Shown here: piece after piece, positions 1 to 7,672 of the stretch | Numbering within the stretch: the first letter of the stretch is position 1 | Layout: every line of letters begins with the position of its first letter | NCBI RefSeq assembly: GCF_000833575.1 | Contig: NZ_CP010827.1 | Location: 744,001-808,000, forward strand | Direction: 5' to 3' | DNA length: 64,000 bases | From: Corynebacterium singulare | GTDB lineage: Bacteria > Actinomycetota > Actinomycetes > Mycobacteriales > Mycobacteriaceae | The notes under the pieces: generated by a model | Told to the model about the DNA's origin: nothing | Databases searched by the model: none | The model's input: only the letters and a program-made list of their open reading frames with translations | Position numbers and translations under genes: made by a program

Positions 1-603
1 AAGTACTGCTTGCAGGGTGGAGAACGTGTAGGACGGCTTGGTGAGCATGCCGGATGCTACGTAGATGGAGACATTGTCAATTGCCTCATTGTCATCGGAG
101 AGTGTCTCCAACCAATTACGGAAGGAGATGGAGTCGAGTTCTTTGGCCTTTGGGTGAGACCACGGGTTTGCCGGGTCCATCTCTGCAGCAAGATCATCCA
201 TGATCTTGATAAGACGGTCCATTTCAGCGATCGTCTTCTCATCCGTGGGGAATACGGTTCCTTCGTACTCGTGGCGGGTGCCGTCAGGAGCTACGTAAAT
301 GGACTTGCCCTCGCGGTGGCGGGAAAAGGTCTCAAGGCCGAGCTCGTCCACGAGCTCGATCAGACGAGTCTGGTCAGGGGAAATCCACTGGCCACCCAGC
401 TCGACGAAGTGCTCAACACCTTGGTCGTCCTTGACTTTGCCGTTCCAGGTGCGGCCGCCAACGCGGTCGCGGGCTTCAAGAACGGCAACGCTTAACCCCT
501 TCTTTTTCAAAGTGTGGGCAGCCATGAGGCCAGCCGGGCCGGCGCCGATAACGACGACGTCTCGTTCGATGACCGGGTTATCGGACTTAATGAGGGAGGT
601 CAT
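1..603 (-). CDS. Flavin-containing amine oxidase (N-terminal 201 residues, runs off window)
   Basis: Reading leftward from the ATG at 603, the frame is open to the window edge, so only the N-terminal 201 residues are seen. A dinucleotide-binding motif GAGPAG lies at residues 20-25, followed by LEARDRVGGRTW (42-53) and ELGGQWISPDQTR (68-80). These are signatures of the monoamine/putrescine/tyramine oxidase family, which oxidatively deaminates amines with FAD and releases aldehyde, ammonia and peroxide. The substrate cannot be deduced from this part. The gene is divergent from a TetR regulator, and a perfect palindrome between them (650-670) suggests local control. The enzyme is expected to be cytosolic, since no signal peptide is seen. 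Confidence 0.9.
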   Translation of the reverse strand, partial: MTSLIKSDNPVIERDVVVIGAGPAGLMAAHTLKKKGLSVAVLEARDRVGGRTWNGKVKDDQGVEHFVELGGQWISPDQTRLIELVDELGLETFSRHREGKSIYVAPDGTRHEYEGTVFPTDEKTIAEMDRLIKIMDDLAAEMDPANPWSHPKAKELDSISFRNWLETLSDDNEAIDNVSIYVASGMLTKPSYTFSTLQAVL

Positions 604-649
604 GATGGGGACTCCGTTCCTGTGGGATGATGGAGGGACAATTAGGCAG

Positions 650-670
650 AAAATGAATGTGATTCATTTT
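650..670. promoter_or_regulatory. Perfect 9-3-9 inverted repeat, probable TetR operator
   Basis: AAAATGAAT (650-658), spacer GTG and ATTCATTTT (662-670) form a perfect palindrome in the 120-bp gap between the divergent amine oxidase and tetR genes. Size, symmetry and position are typical of TetR-family operators. Binding by the adjacent regulator is inferred. Confidence 0.7.
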
Positions 671-723
671 GTGTCACGTATCACTGTACCGAAGAAACGT
701 AACTCACGACAAGGAAATGAACT

Positions 724-1470
724 GTGACCCGTAGTCGATCAAAGGGACGTCCCACAAAAACACTGGTGACGCGGGAAAAAATAGCAGAGGCCGCTCTCAC
801 CATTGTGGGGGCAGAAGGCTACGAAAAACTGACTATGTCACGCATTGCCCGTGAAATCGGTGTGGGAACCAGTGCGCTCTATAACCACGTTTCGGGGAAA
901 GAAGAGCTCATTACACTTGTCGAAGATGCGGTCATGGAGCAAGTCGACTGTGGCCCTCTCTATGCCGCGCTTGGCGTTACACCAACGAGCACGCCTTATA
1001 AGGCACTTTCCGCTTGGGCCACGTCTTATCGTGATGTCTGTGCTCGGCATACCCCTTTGGTGCAGTTTATCGCCGTCACGCCAATCTCGGGTGCACCGCG
1101 AACGATGGAAATGTACGAGCTCGTCGTGCAAGTGTTTAAAAAAGCTGGCTTGTCGGATGAGCGGATCATGCCGCGCATTGTGGCGCTTGAATCCTTTATT
1201 TACGGCAGTGCCTACGACGTTCATGCTCCAGAGGAGATTTTTGATATTCCCCCTGAAAATGCCGTCGAGGCACCTCACCTTGTTAGAGCTCGTGAAGCTT
1301 TCCTGCCGCACTCTAATGGAGCAGAAGCGGGCAATACAGCGGACCGTAACCCCTATGCCGATGAGTCGTTCCGCCTAGGGCTAGAGGCCTTGCTGGCGGA
1401 TATCACCACGGCTGAATGCCGGCCCGCTCCCACGCCTCAAGGAACTGCGTCGTTTCCTGCTCATTGGTAA
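724..1470 (+). CDS. TetR/AcrR family transcriptional regulator
   Basis: A 248-residue regulator starting at GTG 724. The N-terminal helix-turn-helix (about residues 15-65, with TMSRIAREIGVGTSALYNHV) is typical TetR, and the rest is a ligand-binding TetR_C-type domain. It is divergent from the amine oxidase, with the 21-bp palindrome 54 bp upstream of its start, so auto-regulation and control of the oxidase are likely. The ligand is unknown. The last 68 nt overlap, tail to tail, the end of the convergent aminotransferase gene. The final 20 or so residues are Pro/Ala-rich and lie beyond the recognisable fold. Confidence 0.9.
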   Translation: MTRSRSKGRPTKTLVTREKIAEAALTIVGAEGYEKLTMSRIAREIGVGTSALYNHVSGKEELITLVEDAVMEQVDCGPLYAALGVTPTSTPYKALSAWATSYRDVCARHTPLVQFIAVTPISGAPRTMEMYELVVQVFKKAGLSDERIMPRIVALESFIYGSAYDVHAPEEIFDIPPENAVEAPHLVRAREAFLPHSNGAEAGNTADRNPYADESFRLGLEALLADITTAECRPAPTPQGTASFPAHW

Positions 1471-2437
1471 TGGACACGCGCACACCTTCGTCGAGATAGC
1501 GGCGGATGACTACGCCTTCGTCGAGGATCTTCTTCTCAACTTCGGCAGCGTCGCCGCGGGGAAGCCACACGAAGTTTCCGTAGGATTTCTCGGCCCCGAG
1601 GGCTTCCGCGACTCGGTCACGTTGGGCTTTGGTAGTAGCGACGGCGTCGAGAAGCTCGTCTTGGTGTTTGAGCACCTCTACAGCGGCCATCTCTGCCATG
1701 GCGGTGACCGTTAGAGGCAGGGAGAGTAGACGCAGGGCGTTGATGATCTCGGGGCCGGCTACTGCGTAGCCCACGCGCATGCCTGCTAGACCCCAGGCCT
1801 TGGAGAAAGTGCGCACGCCGAGCAAGTTGGGATAACGCAGGTATTCTTCGGTGGAGTCCGGGGTATCGGGGGCATCGTTGTATTCCCAGTAGGCTTCGTC
1901 GAGTAGAACGACGACGTCCTTAGGCACGCGGTCCATGAAATCACGGAACTCGGTCCGAGTAATGACCGTGCCCGTCGGGTTGTTGGGATTGCACAAGATG
2001 ATGAGCTTGGTCTTGTCGGTGAGGGCTTCTAGGGCGGCGTCGAGATCCACCCGGTAATCCGCCGTGAGTGGGGTGAGGACTGGGACGGCACCGGCCATGC
2101 GCACGTAGAGGGGGTAAGCCTCAAAGCTGCGCCACGGCACGATGACCTCATCACCCGTTTGGCAGCATGCGAGGATGGTGGCCTGCAGAATCGGTGTCGA
2201 ACCAGCAGATACGAAGATATTGTCCGCGGGTACGTCAAGGTAATTGCACAGAGCATTGGTGAGCTCCGGGGAGCCGGGTTGCTGATAACGGTTGGTGGTG
2301 CGGGCGGCGTCGGCAGCCGCGGCGATGATGTTCTCCGACGGGGAGAAGGCAACCTCGTTGGAGGAGAGCTTGAGGGCATCAGGGTAGTCCTTGCCTACCT
2401 TGTATTCAGGGAAGCTGGAGAGATCGCTGCGAAGCAT
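1403..2437 (-). CDS. PLP-dependent aminotransferase, HisC/Pat-like
   Basis: A 344-residue fold-type I aminotransferase of the histidinol-phosphate/aromatic aminotransferase group. NPNNPTG is at 150-156, the PLP-contacting Asp is in LLDEAY (D180), and the Schiff-base lysine K213 lies in TFSKAWGLAGMRVGY. Family members transfer amino groups from aromatic amino acids or histidinol phosphate to 2-oxoglutarate. Corynebacterial Pat is the closest match I recall. It is the last gene of a three-gene operon, 12 bp after a permease gene that follows a ThDP enzyme gene. That context favours a catabolic role making a 2-oxo acid over histidine synthesis. Its 3' end overlaps tetR by 68 nt. Confidence 0.88.
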   Translation of the reverse strand: MLRSDLSSFPEYKVGKDYPDALKLSSNEVAFSPSENIIAAAADAARTTNRYQQPGSPELTNALCNYLDVPADNIFVSAGSTPILQATILACCQTGDEVIVPWRSFEAYPLYVRMAGAVPVLTPLTADYRVDLDAALEALTDKTKLIILCNPNNPTGTVITRTEFRDFMDRVPKDVVVLLDEAYWEYNDAPDTPDSTEEYLRYPNLLGVRTFSKAWGLAGMRVGYAVAGPEIINALRLLSLPLTVTAMAEMAAVEVLKHQDELLDAVATTKAQRDRVAEALGAEKSYGNFVWLPRGDAAEVEKKILDEGVVIRRYLDEGVRVSITNEQETTQFLEAWERAGIQPW

Positions 2438-2449
2438 TCACGTTCCTTT

Positions 2450-3787
2450 CTAAAGCAGGTCCCAGATGGTGACGGCCATGATGAGCACGCCCATACCGAA
2501 GACGAAGTAGTTCCACGGGTCGTTACGGAATTTCTTGTATACATCAAGTTTCTTGAACATGTACACCGGTACGATGTAGACGATGAACGCCACGAATACA
2601 CCGGAGACCACGGAAATCATGGAAATGATTGACGGGTTGAACACTGCCACGAGCGTGGTGCCGACAAAGGCAATGAGATAAATGATGTTAAGAACGGTGC
2701 GGTGTGAGACCTTCTCTGCCAGCTTCGGGGCGGCTGTCTTGATCAAGTATTCGGTGCCTTCCTCGGTGCCGAGCATGTGTCCGAAGTAAGAGGACACAAT
2801 GGCGCAGATGACGACGATGGGAGCCATGTAGGCCATGAAGGGAGTGCCGGTGACGTTGGCGAAGTAGGAGAGCACCGGGATGTTTTGCTCGAGGGCCTCA
2901 TTCATGCCATCCGCGCCCAAGGCAAGGACGCAGGACCACACGAAGAACATGGTGAACACCACGAGGAGGATGGCGGTGTAGAGCTCCGTGCGGGAGACGC
3001 GCTTCTCGGTCTTCTCACCGTACTGCGGCTGCATATCGATGGCGAACTGCGAGAGCGCTGCCATGTGGGAGAAGGAGAAGACCAGAACCGGCAGGATGAG
3101 GAAGATGCCTTTAAGCATCTGGCCCCAGCCATCAGCACCGTCATCGAAGTGGATAAAGCTCTGGAGGTCCCAGCGAGGAATGAGGTAGATGGAGGTCACC
3201 GCCAGCGCGATGATGAGAGGGTAGACCAGTACCTGGGCCAGCCAGATCATGGGCTTGCGGCCGATGGCAAATCCACCGGTCATGACTCCGACGCAGATGG
3301 TGGCAAGCAGCCAGCGGTTCAGCGAAGGGCCGCCGAGCTGATTGACAATGAAGCTGTCCACCGCGTTGGTGATGGAGACGCCGTAGATCAGCACGGTGGA
3401 AAAGACCGTAATCCAATACAGCAGGGCGAAGACGACACCCGAGCCCTTGCCCAAGTATTGGGTAACGAGCTCAAGGATGTCCTTGCCATGATCTTCCTGT
3501 GGGGCACCGGCCACGATGCGCGCGTAGGTGCGGTGTGAGAAGTACACCAGCGGCAGGATGAAGACGGTGGCGAAGACGAGCGGCCAGAAGCCGAAACCGC
3601 CAGCGTTGAGCGGCAGGAAGAGGATTCCGGCGCCCACGGCGGTGCCGAAGAGCGTGATGATCCATGAGGCGGTGGACGCCGCCGGTCGCTGCTTGGCCAC
3701 GACATCATCACCGACGCGGTGCTCACCTTCTTTCAGCTCACTGGCGGGCACGGAGGATGCCGCTGAGGGATTATGCGTGGTGCTCAT
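2450..3787 (-). CDS. HAAAP-family amino acid permease (SdaC/TdcC-like)
   Basis: A 445-residue integral membrane protein with about eleven hydrophobic segments after a 40-residue hydrophilic N-terminus. The first segment carries GTAVGAGILFLP, the hallmark of the hydroxy/aromatic amino-acid permease family, whose members import serine, threonine, tryptophan or tyrosine with H+ or Na+. It sits between the ThDP enzyme and the aminotransferase with 12-bp gaps on both sides, so all three are probably co-transcribed and the permease probably supplies their substrate. Which amino acid it carries cannot be read from the sequence. Confidence 0.88.
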   Translation of the reverse strand: MSTTHNPSAASSVPASELKEGEHRVGDDVVAKQRPAASTASWIITLFGTAVGAGILFLPLNAGGFGFWPLVFATVFILPLVYFSHRTYARIVAGAPQEDHGKDILELVTQYLGKGSGVVFALLYWITVFSTVLIYGVSITNAVDSFIVNQLGGPSLNRWLLATICVGVMTGGFAIGRKPMIWLAQVLVYPLIIALAVTSIYLIPRWDLQSFIHFDDGADGWGQMLKGIFLILPVLVFSFSHMAALSQFAIDMQPQYGEKTEKRVSRTELYTAILLVVFTMFFVWSCVLALGADGMNEALEQNIPVLSYFANVTGTPFMAYMAPIVVICAIVSSYFGHMLGTEEGTEYLIKTAAPKLAEKVSHRTVLNIIYLIAFVGTTLVAVFNPSIISMISVVSGVFVAFIVYIVPVYMFKKLDVYKKFRNDPWNYFVFGMGVLIMAVTIWDLL

Positions 3788-3799
3788 GGTGAGCCTCCT

Positions 3800-5446
3800 T
3801 TAATCGATGGGCAAGGAAAGGTCTTGGTCGGTGATGACGTTGATGAGCGCGGGTACGCCGTCGTTGTTGATGGCAGCTAGGGCGCGGGCGACGGCATCGG
3901 GGACTTGAGAGTCTTCGGTGACGAGTTCGCCGTGTGCACCGAAGCCGCGGGCGACCGCCGCGAAATCCGGGTTCACCAGTTGGGTGCCGGAGACGCGGTC
4001 GGGGAAGTGCTTCTTCTGGTGGTCGCGGATAGTGCCGAACTCACCGTTGGACATGACGATGATGAGGAACGGCGCACCATACTGCAGGGCGGTGGCGAGC
4101 TCTTGGCCGTTCATGAGGTACTCGCCGTCGCCGGCGATGGTGACCACGGTGCGCTCAGGGAACTGCAGCTTGGTGGCTACAGCGGCGGGGACGGAATAAC
4201 CCATGGAACCGTTGCGCACGCTGAACTGCGAGGGGTAGACCGTCGAACGAAGGAACCGTTGGGCCCAGATGCAATGGTTGCCGGCGCCGAAGGTGTAGAG
4301 AGAGTCTTTGGGCAGTTGCTTGTGGAGGGCCGCAAAGACGGTTTCCATGTGGGCCGTGCCCTCCTTGCCTGCGCGGTACTGGGCAGGCTCAGGTAGGGTT
4401 GCGAAGTCTAGGTGGTTCGCATGAGCAGTGTTGAACCACTCCTCACGCGCCTCCGCGCCCCCGACGTTGAGGCGCTCCAGCCCGCTGGTGAAGGCGACAG
4501 GGCTGGCCACGATATGGCGCTCTAGGGCGACGGAGTGGCCGCGCAAGCTGGTATCGGGGCTGATGACGATGTTTCGGGCATCGGTGGACTGGCGCAGGGT
4601 ATAGCCGTCAGTAGGGACATCACCCAGTACTGCGCCTACCTCGAGCACGAGGGAGGCTTCCTCCAGCAGTTGTGCTGCGCGTGGATCGCGGCCGTAGCCC
4701 AGCCACCCGGCGTTGGCCGGGGACTCGAAAGGCACACGGTCAGCGGCGCGGAAGTCCTGGATGATGGGGATGTGGTTGTCCTCGGCAAACTGGGTAATGG
4801 CTGCGGCGGACTCCGGGGTCCAACGCGGTCCGCCGGCGAATATGAGCGGGCGCTGTGCCTGCGTGAGTTCGCGGCTGAGATGGTTGAGGTCGGCGTCGGA
4901 AAGAGCGCCGTCAGCAACCTGGATGGGAGGGTGAATAGTGCCGGTGAACTCGCGGTGGAGGATGTCCTCGGGCAAGCCCACGATCACGGGGCCGGGGCGG
5001 CCTTGTTGGGCCTGGAAAAAGGCCTCGGCTACGACACGGGAGGCGCGCTGCGGATCGTCAAGAACGAAGACCTGCTTGGCCTGGGTTCCAAACCAGGCCT
5101 TCGGGTCAAACTCCTGAAAGGACTCGCGGTCACGGTCCGAGATGGGGATGAGTCCCACGAATAGCACGAGCGGGGTGGCGTCCTGCCACGCAGTGTGGAT
5201 ACCCACGAAGGCATTGGCCGCGCCGGGGCCGCGAGTCACCATAGCCACACCTGGCTGGCCCGTCGCCTTGCCGTGGGCTTCCGCCATATAGGCCGCTCCG
5301 CCTTCTTGACGAGTGACGATGGCCTCGGCAGGGGAATCGTAGAGACCGTCGAGGACGGGCAGGAAGCTTTCGCCGGGGACAAGGAACGCGCGGCTGACAT
5401 TGTGTGCTGCGAGGGATTCGGCAATAGCGGTGCCGACGTGTGACAT
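3800..5446 (-). CDS. Thiamine diphosphate-dependent enzyme, acetolactate synthase/2-oxoacid decarboxylase superfamily
   Basis: A 548-residue protein with the usual three domains. The N-terminal PYR domain has the cofactor-activating glutamate E48 (TRQEGGAAYMAEAHG), the middle domain is FAD/DHP-like, and the C-terminal PP domain carries the Mg-ThDP motif from GDG (439-441) to N467. The length fits large subunits of acetolactate synthase and simple 2-oxoacid decarboxylases. There is no adjacent small regulatory subunit, so it is probably not the housekeeping IlvB. As first gene of an operon with a permease and an aminotransferase, a 2-oxoacid decarboxylase or lyase role is a reasonable inference. 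A GGGAGG ribosome site precedes ATG 5446. Confidence 0.85.
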   Translation of the reverse strand: MSHVGTAIAESLAAHNVSRAFLVPGESFLPVLDGLYDSPAEAIVTRQEGGAAYMAEAHGKATGQPGVAMVTRGPGAANAFVGIHTAWQDATPLVLFVGLIPISDRDRESFQEFDPKAWFGTQAKQVFVLDDPQRASRVVAEAFFQAQQGRPGPVIVGLPEDILHREFTGTIHPPIQVADGALSDADLNHLSRELTQAQRPLIFAGGPRWTPESAAAITQFAEDNHIPIIQDFRAADRVPFESPANAGWLGYGRDPRAAQLLEEASLVLEVGAVLGDVPTDGYTLRQSTDARNIVISPDTSLRGHSVALERHIVASPVAFTSGLERLNVGGAEAREEWFNTAHANHLDFATLPEPAQYRAGKEGTAHMETVFAALHKQLPKDSLYTFGAGNHCIWAQRFLRSTVYPSQFSVRNGSMGYSVPAAVATKLQFPERTVVTIAGDGEYLMNGQELATALQYGAPFLIIVMSNGEFGTIRDHQKKHFPDRVSGTQLVNPDFAAVARGFGAHGELVTEDSQVPDAVARALAAINNDGVPALINVITDQDLSLPID

Positions 5447-5529
5447 AGAAAACCTCCCGTAGGTTGATGTGGCGATGGTCTCATTATTCTCACTTAATTT
5501 TATGTTGTCTAATGTCTAGAAAGCTGGAA

Positions 5530-5552
5530 ACCTATTCCCTAAGGGCATAGGT
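5530..5552. promoter_or_regulatory. 23-bp near-perfect palindrome upstream of lysR
   Basis: ACCTAT-T-CCCT-A-AGGG-C-ATAGGT is symmetric in 10 of 11 base pairs per arm. It lies 18 nt before the lysR start in the 124-bp divergent gap. LysR-type regulators bind interrupted palindromes in such gaps. No T-run follows, so an operator is more likely than a terminator. Confidence 0.55.
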
Positions 5553-5570
5553 CGTGCTAAGAGTAGAGAA

Positions 5571-6458
5571 ATGGACATGGTGAAAGCCAGATATTTTCTC
5601 GCACTCGCAGACTCTGGCACGGTGACAGCCGCAGCTACGCAGTTGGGAATTACCCAACCGGCGCTCAGTCGCCAGCTGCGTCGCTTCGAGAAGGAACTGG
5701 ACCTCGAGCTCTTCGCCCGCGCCGGGTCAGCGCTGGTGCTTACCGACGCCGCCCATGCCCTCATCCCCACCTGCCGGCGCCTCCTCGCGGAGTCCGCGCG
5801 CGCCGGGCAAGCAGTCGATGCCCTGCGCTCGGGCAACGTTGCCGCACTGCGGGTAGCAGCGACACCGACGACAATTTCTACCTTGCTTGCGCCGTTCATT
5901 GAAGCAGCGGGTTCCTCTGTTCCCTTGCTCACCACGTTTCCGGTGTCGCACTACGAGGTGTTTGAAGCATTGGAGGGCACTGCCGACCTCGTCATCGCAC
6001 CCATACCGCCAGGACCCGAGGTTGCCTCGTTGCCGCTCGGCTCAGTTCCTGTTCGTGCTTGGATGCCGTCCACGCACCCCTTGGCGCTGGAGTGTGCTGG
6101 ATCGGCTGCGGTGGAGGCTGAGCGGTTATTGAAGGAGCGACTTGCCCTTCCCACGCGCCGCAGCGTTTCTCGTGGGGTGCTTGATTCCTTTATTGGAAGG
6201 GCAGGCTTGAGCCTCGGCTCTCACGTTGAGTGTGATGACACCGCAACCTTGAGTGCCTTGGCCCGCTCGGGCCAGGCCGTGGCACTGATGACTGAGCTGC
6301 AACCGGCGCGACTAGTGGGCTTCGACGTGGTCGATGGTGGAAAGTCTCTGGACGGTGTGCCGCTGGTGGCGGCCTGGTCCCCGGGGCACTACGCGAGGGA
6401 GGAGATTGCGCAGATTGCCCGGCGGTTTCGCAGTTTTATTGTGGGATCTCTTCGCTAG
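5571..6458 (+). CDS. LysR-family transcriptional regulator
   Basis: A 295-residue regulator. The winged helix-turn-helix occupies about residues 4-62 (TVTAAATQLGITQPALSRQLRRFE), followed by a periplasmic-binding-protein-like effector domain from about residue 90. It is transcribed divergently from the ThDP enzyme-permease-aminotransferase operon, the classic layout for a LysR activator of that operon. The 23-bp palindrome lies just upstream. A second in-frame ATG at 5577 is also possible as the start. The effector is unknown, but the operon substrate or its oxo acid is a natural candidate. Confidence 0.9.
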   Translation: MDMVKARYFLALADSGTVTAAATQLGITQPALSRQLRRFEKELDLELFARAGSALVLTDAAHALIPTCRRLLAESARAGQAVDALRSGNVAALRVAATPTTISTLLAPFIEAAGSSVPLLTTFPVSHYEVFEALEGTADLVIAPIPPGPEVASLPLGSVPVRAWMPSTHPLALECAGSAAVEAERLLKERLALPTRRSVSRGVLDSFIGRAGLSLGSHVECDDTATLSALARSGQAVALMTELQPARLVGFDVVDGGKSLDGVPLVAAWSPGHYAREEIAQIARRFRSFIVGSLR

Positions 6459-6507
6459 AGCTGCTTTCTTGGTGCTGAGCGGTGCACTCCTAGTGGCATT
6501 GGATATT

Positions 6508-6576
6508 ACTGCCCTTGTTGCCAAAGATCTGGCTGGATCTTGAGCCAGAGACGATAACTTCGGCAGATAGGGCAGT
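6508..6576. repeat. 69-bp hairpin repeat, copy 1
   Basis: It starts ACTGCCCT and ends AGGGCAGT, and it folds as a long imperfect hairpin with inner arms TCTGGCT/AGCCAGA. A second element of exactly 69 bp with the same ends lies at 16185-16253. The right-hand 29 bp agree at 24 positions and the first 8 bp are identical. This looks like a dispersed MITE- or REP-like element. Confidence 0.6.
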
Positions 6577-6637
6577 TGCTCTGCACTCAGCGGTGCGCCG
6601 TGTTAGTTTGGGGCCGAGCTTTCCGGGGGGGAATGAC

Positions 6638-7570
6638 ATGAAACACGGCATTGTGCGCGGCTTATCTAAAGGTGCGCTTGCAACTCGGGTGCGCCGGGGA
6701 GAGATTACGCGTCTCGCCAGGGGGCTCTACGTCTGGGGTAGGCCCGAGCCATTGGAACTATTGAAGCTTTTGCAGGAGCACCGGCCATTCCTTAAGGCGA
6801 CAGGTACAACGGCTGCTCAGGTACTCCTTGGCGAGACTGTCACTTTTCCACTGAGGCTCGCCAGTGTGGAGAGAATGCCGACATCAACCTTTTATGTGCA
6901 CACACGGGTGAGTGTCGAAAGCTTTGTTACGCTGTCTGGGATCCGGGTCCTTAATCCTCTTGTCGCAATGACGAAAGTTAGTCCTGAGCTGGGGATTCGC
7001 GTTTTTGAGTCCATCTATTCCTCAAAGGCCGGGCGGGCTCGCCTGGATAGTCACCGCGAAGCGCTCAAGGTCACCCCTGTTGCAAGCCAACGGATGCTGG
7101 AGCAGGCTGTTTTGTTCACAGACTCTGGTGCGGAGGTCAAGGTGGCCAAGGGATTGAAAAGGCGTGGGCTCAAGGTTGAGTGCAACGTTGTTATCGGCCA
7201 CTACACCTGGGACATTGTGCTCCCATCGCTCAAAGTTGCGGTAGAAATCAACGGGATGAAATTTCATTCCCAACAAGAGGCATGGCTGCGGGACCACTGG
7301 AAAAACAACGAAGGTGCGCTGATTGGGTGGCTAACGCTGCGCTACACAGGTCATTGCGTGGCGCACCACTTGGACTACGTCATCGACCAGATAGCTAATG
7401 CCAGGAATCCCGACTTCGAGAAGCGCTACTTCAAGTTCATCGGCTTCTGGCATGAGGGAGTGTTGCCACCCAAACCAAAGCCCTGGGAGTACAGCGAGCA
7501 CTTGGGATATCTTCCGCCGGACTTGCCTGACCCTCCTGATTACTCAGAGCCATCTAACTGGCCTAGCTGA
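6638..7570 (+). CDS. AbiEi-like N-terminal domain / DUF559 endonuclease-fold protein
   Basis: A 310-residue protein. The N-terminus (GIVRGLSKGALATRVRRGEITRL...RGLYVWG, about residues 4-40) resembles the winged-helix AbiEi antitoxin domain. The C-terminal 100 residues resemble DUF559/Vsr-like PD-(D/E)XK folds (YTWDIVLPSLKVAVEINGMKFHS, then WLRDHW and LRYTGHCV). The frame is open from 6515, but that start lies inside the 69-bp repeat. The ATG at 6638 directly follows a purine-rich ribosome site and starts at the domain edge. No toxin partner is adjacent. Many actinobacteria carry such orphan proteins. Function is unproven. Confidence 0.75.
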   Translation: MKHGIVRGLSKGALATRVRRGEITRLARGLYVWGRPEPLELLKLLQEHRPFLKATGTTAAQVLLGETVTFPLRLASVERMPTSTFYVHTRVSVESFVTLSGIRVLNPLVAMTKVSPELGIRVFESIYSSKAGRARLDSHREALKVTPVASQRMLEQAVLFTDSGAEVKVAKGLKRRGLKVECNVVIGHYTWDIVLPSLKVAVEINGMKFHSQQEAWLRDHWKNNEGALIGWLTLRYTGHCVAHHLDYVIDQIANARNPDFEKRYFKFIGFWHEGVLPPKPKPWEYSEHLGYLPPDLPDPPDYSEPSNWPS

Positions 7571-7672
7571 CGAAGTTATTGCCAGAACGTGAACCGGAGG
7601 TGTTCTCTTTGGCAGATCGGGTCAGTGTGGAGCGTGTGCCTGGCAGTTGACCCTGACAGTAGGTCGCGGACG

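Noticed and set aside
6515..6637. N-terminal extension of the DUF559-like protein
   Set aside because: The extended start lies inside the 69-bp repeat, and the residues do not resemble the AbiEi domain. The ATG at 6638 has a purine-rich site.
7619..7653. GGGTCA/TGACCC inverted repeat downstream of the DUF559-like gene
   Set aside because: Six-base arms with a 23-nt loop and no T-run are too weak for a terminator or operator.
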